64,000 bases of DNA from Zonotrichia leucophrys gambelii. Taxonomy: Eukaryota; Chordata; Aves; Passeriformes; Passerellidae. A program made the translations under genes and the position numbers. Positions 1 through 28,404 of the stretch are shown here, one piece after another. Numbering within the stretch: the first letter of the stretch is position 1; each line of letters starts with the position of its first letter. Where the stretch lies: the NCBI RefSeq assembly GCF_028769735.1, contig NC_088171.1, positions 66,082,216 through 66,146,215 on the forward strand. Reading direction: 5' to 3'. The notes under the pieces are model-generated. The model was given only the letters and a program-made list of their open reading frames with translations. It was not told the DNA's origin and searched no databases.

Positions 1-17032
<17,032 letters not shown>

Positions 17033-18900
17033 AAAATACCATCCTGTGTGGATATTACATGCTCTGTGAGAACCTGAAAAGCCTATTTGCTCCAGCTTTT
17101 CCTAAGACTATGCAACAGTAAAGAAGAAAAAAAGACCTTGTGTTCTATTATTTGTATAGCACATATAACACCATGTAAAATACTGGCTGTAAAGTAGGAT
17201 GCAGTGAAGTATTGTACAACACATATTGCCAAAACTGAGATGTAGATTTCACCCAATGTTTTCTATAGATAGATCTCCAGTTCTCATACTCTTTGCAACA
17301 GCTTGGGTTAGGGTTGTTCATCCAGTGCAACATCTGCTGCTGGGATATGCTTGAAGCACGCAGAAGGGCTGAAGCAGAGCAGCACCAGGCTTCCAGGTGT
17401 TAGGCTGGGTCCTTAGCAGGAAGACAAGAGTGAAAGCACAAATCTGGCTTTGTGAAGAGCATCAGCATCCTGCAAGGATTTCAGAACTCACTTGTAACTA
17501 AGAGTTACTCAGGGTCTGTAAGGTACAAATATTCATGTAGCAATGAGAACTGAAACCCTTGTAATAGGACATAGGCAATCCACTGATAGATATTACACAA
17601 GGAAGGTCTAGAAATCTGGCTGATAGAGGGCTGTTGAATGATACAGCAATATTGGAAAATAGCTAAACAAGTACTGAATACCACTTACCAAGCTGTGAAG
17701 TGAAGCCTAACGATCAGATTCTACTGTTTTAATTAACTTGTTGGCATTTTTGGTCAAAGTTCTGTAGAGATTTATCTCTGTCCTGGCAAGGGCATTTCAC
17801 AGTGACCTTTCAAGAGCCTAAATTACTGCAGTCAGTCATATTAAGGGTGAATTAGCCAAAATGCCTAAACTATCACTAAACTCATGTTCCTACATTCTTT
17901 ATTGGGTGACCAGACTAAACTACAGAGTTTAAATAGGCTACATGAGGAAGACTATTGGTCTGTTCTTCAAGGACACTGGTTTCTGTTTTAGATCTTAAAG
18001 GCCAATTTAGGTACCTGAAAACACACACAAAACTTTAATAATTCAGTATGTTAGTGTTTATATGCACATTCAGTACTTTCCCCAGCTTTTATGCTAACTT
18101 TTATAATAATATTGCCCAAAGGACTTTGCAATGTACAGTGAATTTTTTATTAGGATGTTGAGCTGGGCTACTTCTGTTAACAATTCCATTTAGAATAAAT
18201 GCTTTAGAGTTTATAGTAACATTAAACTTGCCCTTTTAAAGTAAAAAGTGAGTATGCTCTTTAAAGATGTGTAAAGTTGTTAATGATGACTTCAAGCATT
18301 TTAAAAAAAATTAATTTATTTGTATGGCTTTTATAAATGAATATTAAAATTTAAACTCCTTTTGTTGACCCAGTGTGTCATAATATATGGGTTATATTAA
18401 CTTCCTGGAAAGCAATTTAATCTAAAACAATTGTACCAAAAAGTCAAATATTTTGTTAGGAAAATTGCACCCAGAGAAAATGCCCCTTTTTTTTGATGCT
18501 GTCAAAGCTCTGTGAGGATAGGGCTGTCTGGTTAGTAATGCACTAGCGAGTTTAATTCAATTGCCACTGGTCTAGGACTAAGTATTTGCCATTCCCTTAG
18601 CACTAAGGATGTCCCTATGCTACTTACATGCATCTTAATGTAACTGTAGAACATATCTATAACTTGCTATGGCAATGAAGGACATCCTCAGACAATTGGT
18701 AACAGCCATAAGAGCTGTGATTTTATAATTAAAAAACAAAATTAATCACTCTCATGCAAGATGCCAGTGACAGTTGAAATCAGCCTGGTCAAGGAATTAA
18801 CTAATAATGTGCCAATAGCTCACGTGTCTGTGAGTCAGTCACCTTAGAGCACAAAAATAAACAGCTAAATGGCACTAAATGTGGTTAGAAGAAACATGCT
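17033..18900 (+). other. MAK 3' UTR and downstream sequence
   Basis: AT-rich non-coding sequence follows the MAK stop. AATAAA occurs at 18194-18199, with AATAAA-like sequence again near 18856. The true 3' end cannot be fixed from sequence. No other gene is seen. Confidence 0.55.
18194..18199 (+). terminator. Candidate MAK polyadenylation signal
   Basis: AATAAA about 1.16 kb downstream of the MAK stop. It is the first canonical signal I noticed on the + strand after the stop. Use is not proven. Confidence 0.35.
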
Positions 18901-20800
18901 GTCCTTGTCACATGGTAATGAACCTTGAAAGGGCTTTGACATAACCAGATCAGTCTTTACATGTCCACAAGCAAAGCATGACAAGTGTTGAATAATTCTT
19001 GTTGCAAGCAGCAAGAAAAGGCTAACAGGCTTTGTACAGTCATTTAACTCTGATCCATTGATACACATTGGACTGCTAGTGCATAAATGCTTAAAAAAAA
19101 TTATTATATGCTAATAAATTTTCAAAGGGGTAAAAAGTATGTAAGGCTAAACTTTTTCTCTTGTCCCTTTGCCTGTATTAATGCTGTTTATCCTGAGCAT
19201 GAGCATTCTACCACAAGTTCTAAAGGACTTCTACCAGCAGTTCTCAATTCAACCTATTGCCATCCAAAGCTCAGGAAACAGCAGCAAGGGTTCACACTTT
19301 GACCTAGAGTAAAAAAGCTTACCAACACACATACCTGTCCAGTTTTCTGCTTTTTATTGTCTTTATTCTGGTAAAGACAACTGCAATTCAAATTCACAAG
19401 TTACCTGGCTTGAGACCAGCATTATACAATTACAAAATTGCTGGGTCATGGCTGTTCTCCGTTTATTGCAGGAGATGCATTTATGTTTGCATCCTACTCC
19501 TACAGAAGAAAACTGCTTCAGTAGAAATATGAGGAGGCAAAAAAAAACTCCCCATAAAGCAGTTTAAGAAGTGTCTTAAATGCTAATGTCTGGCTTATTA
19601 ACTTTTGCAAATTAGAACAAAGATGTGGGGACACCTGCCTACCAGTGCTGGGTCCTGGGCTGGAATTAGGCATTTAAAAGGGTGACATGGTAACAAACCA
19701 TCTGCTGTCCTGCACACCCCTTATTTCCATGCAAGGAGGTAGGAGAAGAAAGTAAATGCAGGTGAACACCTGAAGCTGAACTCTGCAGGGTGATGAATAA
19801 GGGCTCTGAGGAGATGCTCTGATCTGTCTGTGCTCAAGCCAGCTCTGACCCAGGCTGTCTGGCCTGGGACCAGGCTGCTGAGACACTTGCTGGAGCGGCA
19901 CCCCTTCCTGGCCACGTCCCTGCAGATCTGGAACCCAGTCTGACTGACGTGACTCCTGGCTTGATCTCAGCCCTGCCTCATCCCTGTGACTTGCCTGGCA
20001 AGCCACCTCCCTGCTGGCAGAGCCTGGCTGTGGCCACTGGCCCAGCCCTGCGGCTCCTGCTCACGCAGCACAGGGTCACTGCCCTGCCTGTTCTGCTGTG
20101 ACAAGGGACGAGGGAAGGAAAACCACAGGATGTGACCCTCCTGCCAGCCATGGTACTACCCTGATACTCAGAGAACTCTGAGCAACCCCAGAGTCTCACC
20201 AATCTAATGCAACAGCCCTCCTGCTTCCATCTCTCTCAGTACCAGGCACCAAACAAAAAAGGCTGAAGAAATTTAGGTTCAGGATCTGTGCAAAAAGAGA
20301 CATAAGTTAAATGTGACCAGAAAAGGGATACATTACCAACCATGTGTATCTTCCAGGATTTTTCTCTATGGGAGGTTTATATTTAGAATGATTTCAGGCA
20401 TTAAGGGAATCAGCTGAGGACAAAGACTGATGAAATAAGCCCTTCAGTCTTTAAATAAACTTTCATACAGTATTTTCTAAATCTAAAATAGATTATCCCC
20501 TCAGAAAACAAAACAAAAAACCCAACAAAAAAAAAAACAAAAACAAAAACCAAACAAACAAAAAAACAAAACTCAAACTAAAAAACATCAATATAATACT
20601 TGTCTGAATATGTAGTCTGTATGGTTTTGTGTGGTTTTCCACCTCCCTCCCAGTTCAGATTTTTATATTTACAAGTTACTAGATTCAGGGATAGAATAGA
20701 TTATTTACACAATTCATGCTCGCAAATATATCCTGACACCCTGCAGGAAAGGCACCAAACTGTATCAATCCAGATGACCAATTAGAGACAAAATAAGCTG
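18900..20800. other. Intergenic interval between MAK and TMEM14C
   Basis: No gene recognised. A GC-richer block at about 19700-20240 has a 110-residue - strand frame unlike any family I know. An A/C-rich low-complexity tract lies at 20503-20590. Confidence 0.6.
20503..20590. repeat. A-rich low-complexity tract (AAAAC/CAAA)
   Basis: Nearly pure A and C made of AAAAC and CAAA units with an A12 core. It could be a degraded poly(A) tail or a simple repeat. Confidence 0.85.
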
Positions 20801-20819
20801 TGTAGAACACGAAAGTTTG

Positions 20820-21554
20820 CAATAATAATTTCTTAGTTTATTTAAAATAATGTTTTAATAAAGCTGTGCCTACAATTCAGCATTTCCTAATAAAGCATAT
20901 TTTTGATTTATGAGTAGTAATCTGTAAAAGTGAAGTGAATGACATAGAGCTGAGCTTACAAGTGATTGCAAGGCATGGGTATGCATTTATTGCATTACAG
21001 CAGAGCCCTGACCACAGCTGGTTCTGTGATTGTGTTTTGTGGGACCAGGTTCTAACACACAGTGATGGAAGAACAAACTCCCTGACAGACAAACACTGTG
21101 AACGGCCAAACTGGCATGGAAAGGGAGATGGAACATCATAAGCACATTTATTCTATTAATTACTAGTGACAAATCAGAAACTCCTCTCCCCTGCTTTTAG
21201 AGGTACACATGATTTTAGAAGGACAAGTCATATGGGCATTTCAGTCTCAATCCTGCAACTGTCTGCATGCAAGGGCCAGGAGGTCTTTGCTGACACTAAG
21301 CTGCAGGACCAGAAGCTAAACTAATGCTACACTCATATTTTCTTGCTTGCTTTCAGTGCAGAAAAGGTTGAGACAAACACCACACCATGACAAGGGCTCT
21401 CTGTGTCAGTCCCTTAAAAACACAACGCACGTGCATTAGGATATGAAAAATACAATGCACAGGTAGCAGTGCCTTTTTCACTTATGTGCAGCATATTTAG
21501 GCAGTTGCATTTTGGGCTACTCAGTCTTGTGTCTTCAGGTCACTTGATGCATAT
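20820..21554 (-). other. Probable TMEM14C 3' UTR region
   Basis: This lies directly downstream of the TMEM14C stop. Reverse-strand AATAAA signals are at 21147-21152 and 20986-20991, implying a 3' UTR of about 400-570 nt. No coding feature is seen. Confidence 0.45.
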
Positions 21555-21612
21555 TTATGGCTTAAGAGGTTTTTCCATCATCTGCAATCCAAGCCGTCCA
21601 ACCATCAGTAAA
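21555..21612 (-). CDS. TMEM14C: TMEM14C coding exon 4
   Basis: Encodes [19 protein letters not shown] then TAA (reverse complement of 21555-21557). The acceptor is CCACAG on the - strand. Confidence 0.92.
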
Positions 21613-24330
21613 CTGTGGAACAGAATAGTTATAAAAAAAGGTGGTGGAGGCAAAAATCCCATAAAGAACAAGAAGGAAGAAAACATTGACATAATTTCAT
21701 TTACCTAAACACCACCATATGATTTCATTTTTCACACAACTCACCATGTTACATTTTTAAAACAATATAATCCACAAATAAGCTAAATAAAATGTTTATT
21801 CAATAACACAGACGAGAACAAAGGACAGGTGGTTACCTGGCACCGGCAATTATCCCGGGCATTGCCTTTTTGGAGTTGTAAAATCTCATTCCCATAACAG
21901 TAGACAAGGTGCCAGATGCCACTGTTGAAAAGAAGCCCAGTCAGAACCATTTGACACAGAAATGCCAGTGCAGCATTGCCACACTCTGACACTGAGCATA
22001 CCACACATACAGACAGGAATGCCTCCCTCTGGGAGTAAACTATTTGATTCTCTTCAGCATCAAAGCTGTCATTAGGAGCTTCTCAGCAGCTTTGGTAAGC
22101 ACGCTCCACTGCTCAGCAGAAGCAAGGAGATCTCACCAGGGCTGAGACCACGGTCTGATCCTCCATAAACTAGTCCTCTGAACAGGTCACTGCCTCTCCC
22201 TCAGCCTTTACTTGCAAAAGAATGACTATTTCCTCAAACACAGTCAGGCTCAAAACTGCCAGAAAGCTGGGATGGTGACAGTATTCACTAAGTGGGAGGT
22301 AAATATTATTTACACTTCCCATTTCTCTGGGACATTCTGGAAAGGGTCAATAAATACTACAACTGGAAAGAAAACAACGCCACTTGAAAATATGATTAGA
22401 AAACAGAAAGCAATCCAAAAGATCAAACTGAAAGAGCAATTAACATCTTAGACATTACTGCAAATTATTTTATCTCTAAATGTAGAAAAGGAATCCCATC
22501 AACATTTACAAGAAATGTACAGGGCCATTGTTTTTTTTTTTTTTTGAAGAAAGGCAGGTGAAAGTGTGGTATACCTTTTTCCAAAGCCTCAAGTTTGTTT
22601 GCATCAGACAGGGTAAAAGGTATTCTAGAGACACTCTGTCAAGGTTCTATTTCTGCATTTCTACCCCTGATGTACTGGGACCAATTTATAGCTCTGCAGC
22701 AGCCACAGCTGCACATTTTTTGGAGGGGTGCAGGCATGGAGAGCTGTGCTACACTGTGACACAGCACTGCTTTCAAGAGGTCCATTTGAAAACGCTCCAT
22801 GCACTACATCAGGATATACAAAAGCTGCTCATCCCTCCTCCATGCCTAAAAATCCGTGCCAGAGATGCACAGCCACTCCCACAGCACGCCAGAGTGGAAG
22901 GACATTTCACAAATGGAAATTGTGCTTTACATTGAGCTGCATTTTACATTTCATTCCTTACTGATGAGGTTGGTCCTCTATAGTGGCCTTTCAGCACCCT
23001 TAGTCCTATTGGTTTAAAATAGTCTTAAATCACGGTAAAGCTAAAGTATCATAGCACTAGTAAACACTATGGAGTAGTTACAGAACTAGCAGGATCCTCA
23101 AGAACTCATCTAGGATACCCTAGTGCCCAAAGGCACAATCAGTTCCTGAGAGTGGTTTAACCCCAGATATTACACTCCTGCAGCAGAGGAACTCCCTGAG
23201 GTCCACCTGAGTGCTTCATAATACTTTCCACAGTGATTTCATACTTCTCCTTCCCCTGCAGAAGGTTTAACTGCAAGCTTAACACCCACAACTTCTATTA
23301 AACTCTACTGAAAGCAAGCGGAATAGATCACTGCCCTTTTTCTTCAACATACTTTTTCTTTCAGAGTGCGTGATGCATTAGAACATGTACTGCTCCTCTG
23401 AGATGCTTGTGCAAACCAGAGTTCCCTAAGGCCACATACCACCTGTCACACTCCTGTCACTATTGCAAAAATAGTGCTTATTCCACCACCACAAGCTAAA
23501 AACGCTGCTTCACAACCAAAAATGTTTCCTGCACCTAATGTGTTGGTGTAACACTTTATCTAATCTGGCAGAGGACTCAGGTGTTTCTCACCAACTTTGG
23601 ATTCACACAGGACAAACAAAAATTGTGCTCCTACACAAAAACCTCCTGGCTGTGGGCAGGGGTTCCCGCCACCACTTACAACGTTTGTATAGGTATAACG
23701 GCACTGGGCAGCTGAAACATGCTAAGAGAAAAAAGGTTATTGTTCTCACCGCTACCAGTAACACTCAGTACTCGGCTGCCGAGCAAACTTACCGAGGGAA
23801 AGCCACACATTCTTTGGATCTTTGGACTGCTGGTACGCGCCTAGCCCCGCTAAGCCGCCGAACAGCAGACCGGCAGCTAGAGACGGGACGCTGCCTTGAA
23901 TAAAGAATAAAGCAGTCAGCGGAAGAACAGAGAGGCTGACACACAGAGTCAGCCTGCACGCCAAACGAAAGCACTTCGCGACTTTGCCGTTCTAGTAAAT
24001 CGACAAAACCAATCTAACTACTACAGCATTAGGGCTCAGGTTGAGGGGTTTGGAGAGTTTTTTAACACACTTCGCAGACCTCCGCGAGCACCGTTTCGTT
24101 GCACTTATTTGGCGGCAGCAAGGACTGAGCGGCACTTGCGCTGTCACCGCCGGCAGCGGCCCCGCAGCGGGGCGGGGCGGAGCGGAAGGGAGCGGAGCGG
24201 GGGCTGCCTGCGGCCACGGCCGGGACAGGGACAGCCACGGCCACCAGCACCCACCTGCCTTGGCGTAGCCCACGACACCGCCCGCCGCCACCAGCGCCGC
24301 GTAGCCAAAGCCCAGCCAGTCGTACTCCAT
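21555..24330 (-). CDS. TMEM14C: TMEM14C, mitochondrial inner-membrane protein of heme synthesis (complete, four coding exons)
   Basis: TMEM14C is a small multi-helix protein of the mitochondrial inner membrane, needed for protoporphyrinogen IX to reach the matrix for heme synthesis. Coding exons on the - strand: 24330-24255, 23894-23793, 21921-21837 and 21612-21555, together 106 codons plus TAA. All junctions are GT-AG. Segments in order: [88 protein letters not shown]. These are the Tmem14 family blocks in family order, with four hydrophobic stretches. Human TMEM14C is 112 residues. The start at 24330 is the first ATG; the same frame is open upstream but without ATG. TMEM14B, a mammalian neighbour, is very similar, but C is the likelier avian orthologue. 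The gene converges on MAK, as in human 6p24. Confidence 0.93.
21837..21921 (-). CDS. TMEM14C: TMEM14C coding exon 3
   Basis: It is 85 bp, encoding [20 protein letters not shown] and then MPGIIAGA. It is flanked by TTCAACAG and GTAACC on the - strand. Confidence 0.93.
21922..23792 (-). other. TMEM14C intron 2
   Basis: A 1.9-kb intron. It includes a T15 run at 22531-22545 and a 135-residue + strand frame near 22.5-22.9 kb that resembles no known protein. No repeat ends are recognised. Confidence 0.75.
23793..23894 (-). CDS. TMEM14C: TMEM14C coding exon 2
   Basis: It is 102 bp, encoding [20 protein letters not shown] and then [14 protein letters not shown]. This is the strongest family match in the gene. 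Acceptor TATTCAAG and donor GTAAGT on the - strand. Confidence 0.95.
23895..24254 (-). other. TMEM14C intron 1, partly CpG island
   Basis: A 360-bp intron. Its 5' half (about 24100-24254) is GC- and CpG-rich and continues the promoter island. Confidence 0.85.
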
Positions 24331-24480
24331 CTGCGGGCAGCCGCGAAGACAGCGCACGGCAGCGCAGCGCAGCGCCGACCTTGGGCCGCCCTCACGCCGC
24401 CCGCCCCGCCCCGCGCCGGGGCCGCCTCACGGAGGCCCCGCCCACCGCCCGCGGCCCATGACGGTGCCTCGGGGCCGGGA
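24100..24480 (-). promoter_or_regulatory. CpG island over TMEM14C exon 1
   Basis: The block is dense in CpG and GGCGGGGC-type Sp1 boxes (for example GGGGCGGGGCGG near 24170) around the first coding exon. It is the probable TMEM14C promoter. No TATA box is evident. Transcription start not fixed. Confidence 0.75.
24255..24330 (-). CDS. TMEM14C: TMEM14C coding exon 1
   Basis: It starts with ATG at 24330 and encodes [20 protein letters not shown] and then GYAKA, followed by donor GTGGGT. Upstream in-frame codons lack ATG, so this start is preferred. Confidence 0.9.
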
Positions 24481-24554
24481 GGATTTGCTTGATTGACTGC
24501 CCACCAATAACGCAGTTTTCCAACTTTTCCAAGTTAGAAGTGAAGCAGGAAACA

Positions 24555-25445
24555 CCCACCTGTTATAAACGAGAGCTTGACAAGGCCAATATTCAAGCAG
24601 CAATCAATCATTTTATTAATTAATATGGTAAAGTATGAGCAATACAGCGCTGGGTACAGTGGTGGAAGTTTTCCCTCCAACTGCACGCCGATGGTTGAGG
24701 CTTACAGGTATTTATAGAGGTACTCATAAGCTTTCTCAGCAGTTTCTATTCCCAATTTTTACTCACCAGCGGTTTCTATTCCAAATTTTTGCGTCACAAT
24801 TCTATACACTGTTGTGATTTAGTTTTTCTCAGGATGTATCCCAGAAAGGAGTATCCCCAGATGGTCCACAGGTCGTCCGGTTTCTGAAAGAAGGAAGAAG
24901 CATCCCCGCTGGTGAAGTCCAGCTCTCCGGATGTGGGTCCACCTTTTAATTGCAAGGACTATAAATCTCATAACAGTGATGTCCAGCTTCCCTTGGTCGA
25001 AACTATTAATCCTTGAGTTGATGTTCATCTCCCTTTCTCAAGCTGCTTTTCACTGTTTTGTTAAGGCGTGAGATAAGCATGTTTCCTTTTTATATTTTTT
25101 AAAGCTGTAGTTTCAAGAATACAAGCAATATTCTAAAATTATACTTCAAAAGGTTATTATTGCAAAACTTTTCAAGACTTAACTACAAATAGAAAGTTCC
25201 TGTCAAACAGCAACATCCTTAACACTTTAATTCAAATGCTCCTAAATCAACTTAAGACTTATAAATGTTAATTGTGAACAAAAGATAGGTTCAAAGGCCT
25301 TCTTCCATGCTTTACTTTCCTCAGTTATTATTAGAATTCATCTTTATGACTGTCCCATGGTCGGTTTCCACACATATCACAATCACAAATACACACGTTG
25401 CCTGTATGTACCCGACACAAAACACAGCTTTGTATTTCACCCACC
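24555..25445 (-). mobile_element. Solo LTR of an endogenous retrovirus, with 6-bp target duplication
   Basis: The element at 24561-25439 begins TGTTATAAAC and ends GTATTTCA. It is flanked by CCCACC at 24555-24560 and again at 25440-25445. TG...CA ends plus a 6-bp duplication are the hallmark of a class II (ERVK-like) insertion. The reverse-strand AATAAA at 24612-24617 lies about 50 bp from the end, so the LTR is in - orientation. No internal gag/pol/env is attached, so it is a solo LTR of 879 bp. It sits about 230 bp upstream of the TMEM14C start codon. Confidence 0.85.
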
Positions 25446-25579
25446 TCCCCTTCTCTTCCCAGGCTCGGCATCACCCCGCACTGCCGGGGGGTGGGAAGTG
25501 CAGGTTGTGGTCGGTCCATGGCGCCTCTCCTGCGCTGCTGCTCCCTCCTCGCACTCCTGCCATGCCCTGGCGTGGAGTC
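25446..25579. other. Short GC-rich spacer between two LTRs
   Basis: About 134 bp of GC-rich sequence between the LTRs at 24561-25439 and 25580-26194. It carries no feature I recognise. Confidence 0.6.
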
Positions 25580-26194
25580 TGTGAAAAATGCGTATTTTAT
25601 TATTGGCTTTTTGCAAATATTAAAATGAATAATATATGTGTTATTTTAGAAAGTTATGCTATATTAATTTTTTTAGTAGTGTGTTAAATATAGTTTTAGG
25701 TTACAATATAATATTAAAATAGAAAGTTATGCTATGTAAGATACTTTTTAAAGAAAGGACTCACAGCAAGATAGCAGCCACAGGACACCTAAATCTTTCA
25801 GAGAAAGAGAATTTGTTGCTCTCTTATCAGAAGAAACAAATTTCTTCCCGTCTTGCTCAGCCATGAAGATGCTGTTAGGATTAAGAGGAAATTGACACTG
25901 ACCAGAGAGAATCCTGTATTTGAATGGAATTTATGCATCATGTATGAGATGTATGAATATGCAACCAGCTATTATTTTTAAGGGTTAATCCTCTGTTAAC
26001 ATGGGTCCTTTTTTGGGCTTGTTTTGCCCAGAAAAGGTTCCTGGACATCCATAACTCTTTGTTTTTATTGTCTCATATTGTCCTAATCCAAATTGTCCAA
26101 ATTATTATTACTCTAATTATATTGTTTTTTTATAACCATTTTATTATCATTAAACTTTTAAAATTTTGAAAACAAGTGATTGGTGTTTTTCACA
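25580..26194 (+). mobile_element. Solo LTR with TGTGAAAAA...TTTTTCACA ends
   Basis: A 615-bp AT-rich element begins TGTGAAAAATGCG and ends GGTGTTTTTCACA, so its ends are perfect 9-bp inverted repeats. ATTAAA at about 26148 lies some 45 bp before the 3' end, indicating + orientation. The sequence resembles a common passerine LTR family, but I cannot name the family securely. No clear target duplication: left flank GGAGTC, right flank GGGCCC. Confidence 0.8.
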
Positions 26195-26904
26195 GGGCCC
26201 CTCCCACAGGAGGCAGTCCTGCTCAACAGCGTGGGTCCTTCCATGGGGTGCAGTCCTTCAGGAACAGGCTGCTCCAGCATGGATCTTCTGCATGGTCACA
26301 AGTCCTGCCAGAACGCTTGCTCCGGGGTGGGCTCCTCTCTGCAGCTTCAGCTTCCCCCGGGACACATTCACCCACTGCAGTGTGGGGTCCTCCTTGGGCA
26401 GCAGGAGGATCTCTGCTCCGTGGGCTGGACAGGGGGCTGCAGCCTCCGCTCTTGCACCTGGAGCACCTCCTGTCCTCCTTCTTCACTGACCTTGCTGTCT
26501 GCAGGGCTGTTCCTCCCAAAGGGTTCTCCTTCCTCTCTCCAGCTGCTAATGCTGTTGTGCAGTAAATTCTTTCCTAAATACCTTATTACGGAGGTGCCAC
26601 CACTGTCGTCATGAGTCGAGCCTTGGCCAGCAGCAGGTCTGTCCTGGAGCTGGCTGACTCTGCCAAACATGACGGTTGGTCCTGGCTTCTCCTCTCAGAA
26701 GCCAACCTTGCTCTGGAAGCCCAATCCAGATGTCAAAAGAAGGCATCTGGATTCCTTGGCAGCTGTGCTGAGGATGCACACGTGTGCAGAGTGATGGTGG
26801 TGTTCTGCTACAGGGCCCAATCCCCAATCCCCAGTACCAGGTGCAGCAGCCAGCCCAGCACTGCACTGGATGCATTCCTTTGTCCTGAAGGCAAGCTTGC
26901 TAAC
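26195..26904. repeat. GC-rich block resembling a dispersed avian repeat
   Basis: The stretch is GC-rich and open in several frames, with phrases such as CACAGGAGGCAG, GCACCTGGAGCACCTCCTGT, TTCTTCACTGACCTTGCTGT and GGCCAGCAGCAGGTC. These recall a dispersed LTR/ERV-associated passerine repeat. The assignment is from memory and not proven. I do not regard the overlapping 90-144-residue frames as genes. Confidence 0.45.
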
Positions 26905-26957
26905 GGGTTAGGGTTAGGGTTAGGGTTAGGGTTAGGGTTAGGGTTAGGGTTAGGGTT
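26905..26957 (+). repeat. Interstitial telomeric repeat, 8.8 perfect GGGTTA units
   Basis: 53 bp of uninterrupted GGGTTA (TTAGGG) with no mismatch. It is preceded by GCTAAC and followed by CACTCACTGAG. The G-rich strand is +. Confidence 0.98.
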
Positions 26958-28261
26958 CACTCACTGAGACAGGTATTACCATCCTTCATTCTAGTTTGCA
27001 CAAAGTAGCCAGCTTGGTCCGCTCACTCGTCATCAATACTTCACATAATGTATACATTTTAACAATATGATTGCACTATTTATACATTTTAACAAACTAA
27101 GGCAGAAGCATCCATTGGTAACATAACTTTTCTATAATTGGTACTTGATCCCCTGTCTATTTGCTAGTTATATCTTACTTCTCATGCTCGTCAGTCCATA
27201 GGTGTATCTCTCTCCATTTTACTTTAAGTACCTAATCAAATCAGGTAGAAAAGTTTGGTGTTACCTAATTAATGTCATTGTTTTGCCTTAAGTGCCTGTT
27301 TCTAGGCCTATTTCTAATGCCTGTTTCCAGCCTCTTCAGGTGCCCCTCACAAAAATGACATTCACACACCAGCCAATTGTTAATCATTCTTATGAGTAAG
27401 TTTTCATGCCCACATAGCAAACCACCACTGTGCTGTCAGTCACCAGCCATGGGACAGCAGGATTTACTAGGCAAAGACCTTTTCTTGGTGCCTTTTCTTG
27501 GTAACCTTCTCTGTTATCAAAGGTCTGAATCTTCCCTGGATTCCTGGGGCGGGGCGGGGGGGGAAGACGGAGGACGGAGATGGAAAGCAAAGCCATAGCT
27601 AGAGGGTGGCATCTGAATCTGGAGCAATGAAAATTGGCCTTTGTTTAAATCCATTGAGAATCATTTGCAGACGGTCATCAAAAGTGCCTCTGCTGTGGAG
27701 TAATGCCAGAAAAACTTTTTTTAAGCATAATGTCAAGCTGTTAATTAGATGTTTGTATGATCACAGGCTGGTTCCTGGCGAAAGCTGAGGGTGTCGATCT
27801 GTTCCTGCACATCACAATGTGATACCTTACCATGATTTTGAGACCATCCTTCATTATGTTTGCAGCACTTTCATTCATTGTTTGGTGCTGCTGATGCCAC
27901 TGCTGACGTCACAGTTCACATAAATCAGAATCTTTGGTGCTTTAACTGAATTAGAAACCAGTGACTGACTCAGAAGCCAGTGAGCAGACAACCCCACTGG
28001 CTACTTCTGTTTTATGCCTCTTGTGGCTATGCTATGATTTATTCACGGGTGCCAATGCTTCAACCTTGCATTTGTGGCTTTCAGAATGATGGGTTTGTGG
28101 TAGCTGTGTGCTCACAAATTAAGTGAGACAAGGTTTGAAGGATAGGGCAGAGGAATTGATGCAGCAAACAGAGGAATGCAATATGCAAAAGAGAAAATAA
28201 AACCAGATTGCAAGCTCACTAAAGTGTGTTCAGATTTTTCTTTGTTCTGCATCTGTGGGTG
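26958..28261. other. Intergenic, no recognised feature
   Basis: Mostly unique-looking sequence with a short G-rich run (GGGGCGGGGCGGGGGGGG) at about 27545-27563. No gene or repeat boundaries recognised. Confidence 0.6.
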
Positions 28262-28404
28262 GGTGCTCCTGGAAGTGTTCCAGGTCAGGCTGGGAGGGGG
28301 CCTGATCTAGTGAATGACATTCCTGCCCATGGTAGGGATTTTGGAACTAGATGACCTTTAAGATCCCTTCCAACCTAAACCGTTCTATAATACTATGATT
28401 CTAC
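28262..28404 (+). mobile_element. CR1 LINE 3' terminal fragment
   Basis: It contains GGAAGTGTTCCAGGTCAGGC, CTGATCTAGTGAATGACATT, GATGACCTTTAAGATCCCTT and CCAACCTAAACCGTTCTATA with a terminal ATGATTCTA. Sense on the + strand, truncated. Confidence 0.88.

Noticed and set aside
19674..20006. 110-residue - strand frame in a GC-rich intergenic block
   Set aside because: No domain or splice signals are recognised; overlapping frames are equally open.
24331..24357. Upstream start for TMEM14C
   Set aside because: The in-frame codon at 24357 is GTG. The first ATG is at 24330 and gives the normal Tmem14 N-terminus.
26166..26875. Overlapping frames of 88-144 residues on both strands
   Set aside because: They lie in repeat-like GC-rich sequence and overlap each other in nearly every frame.
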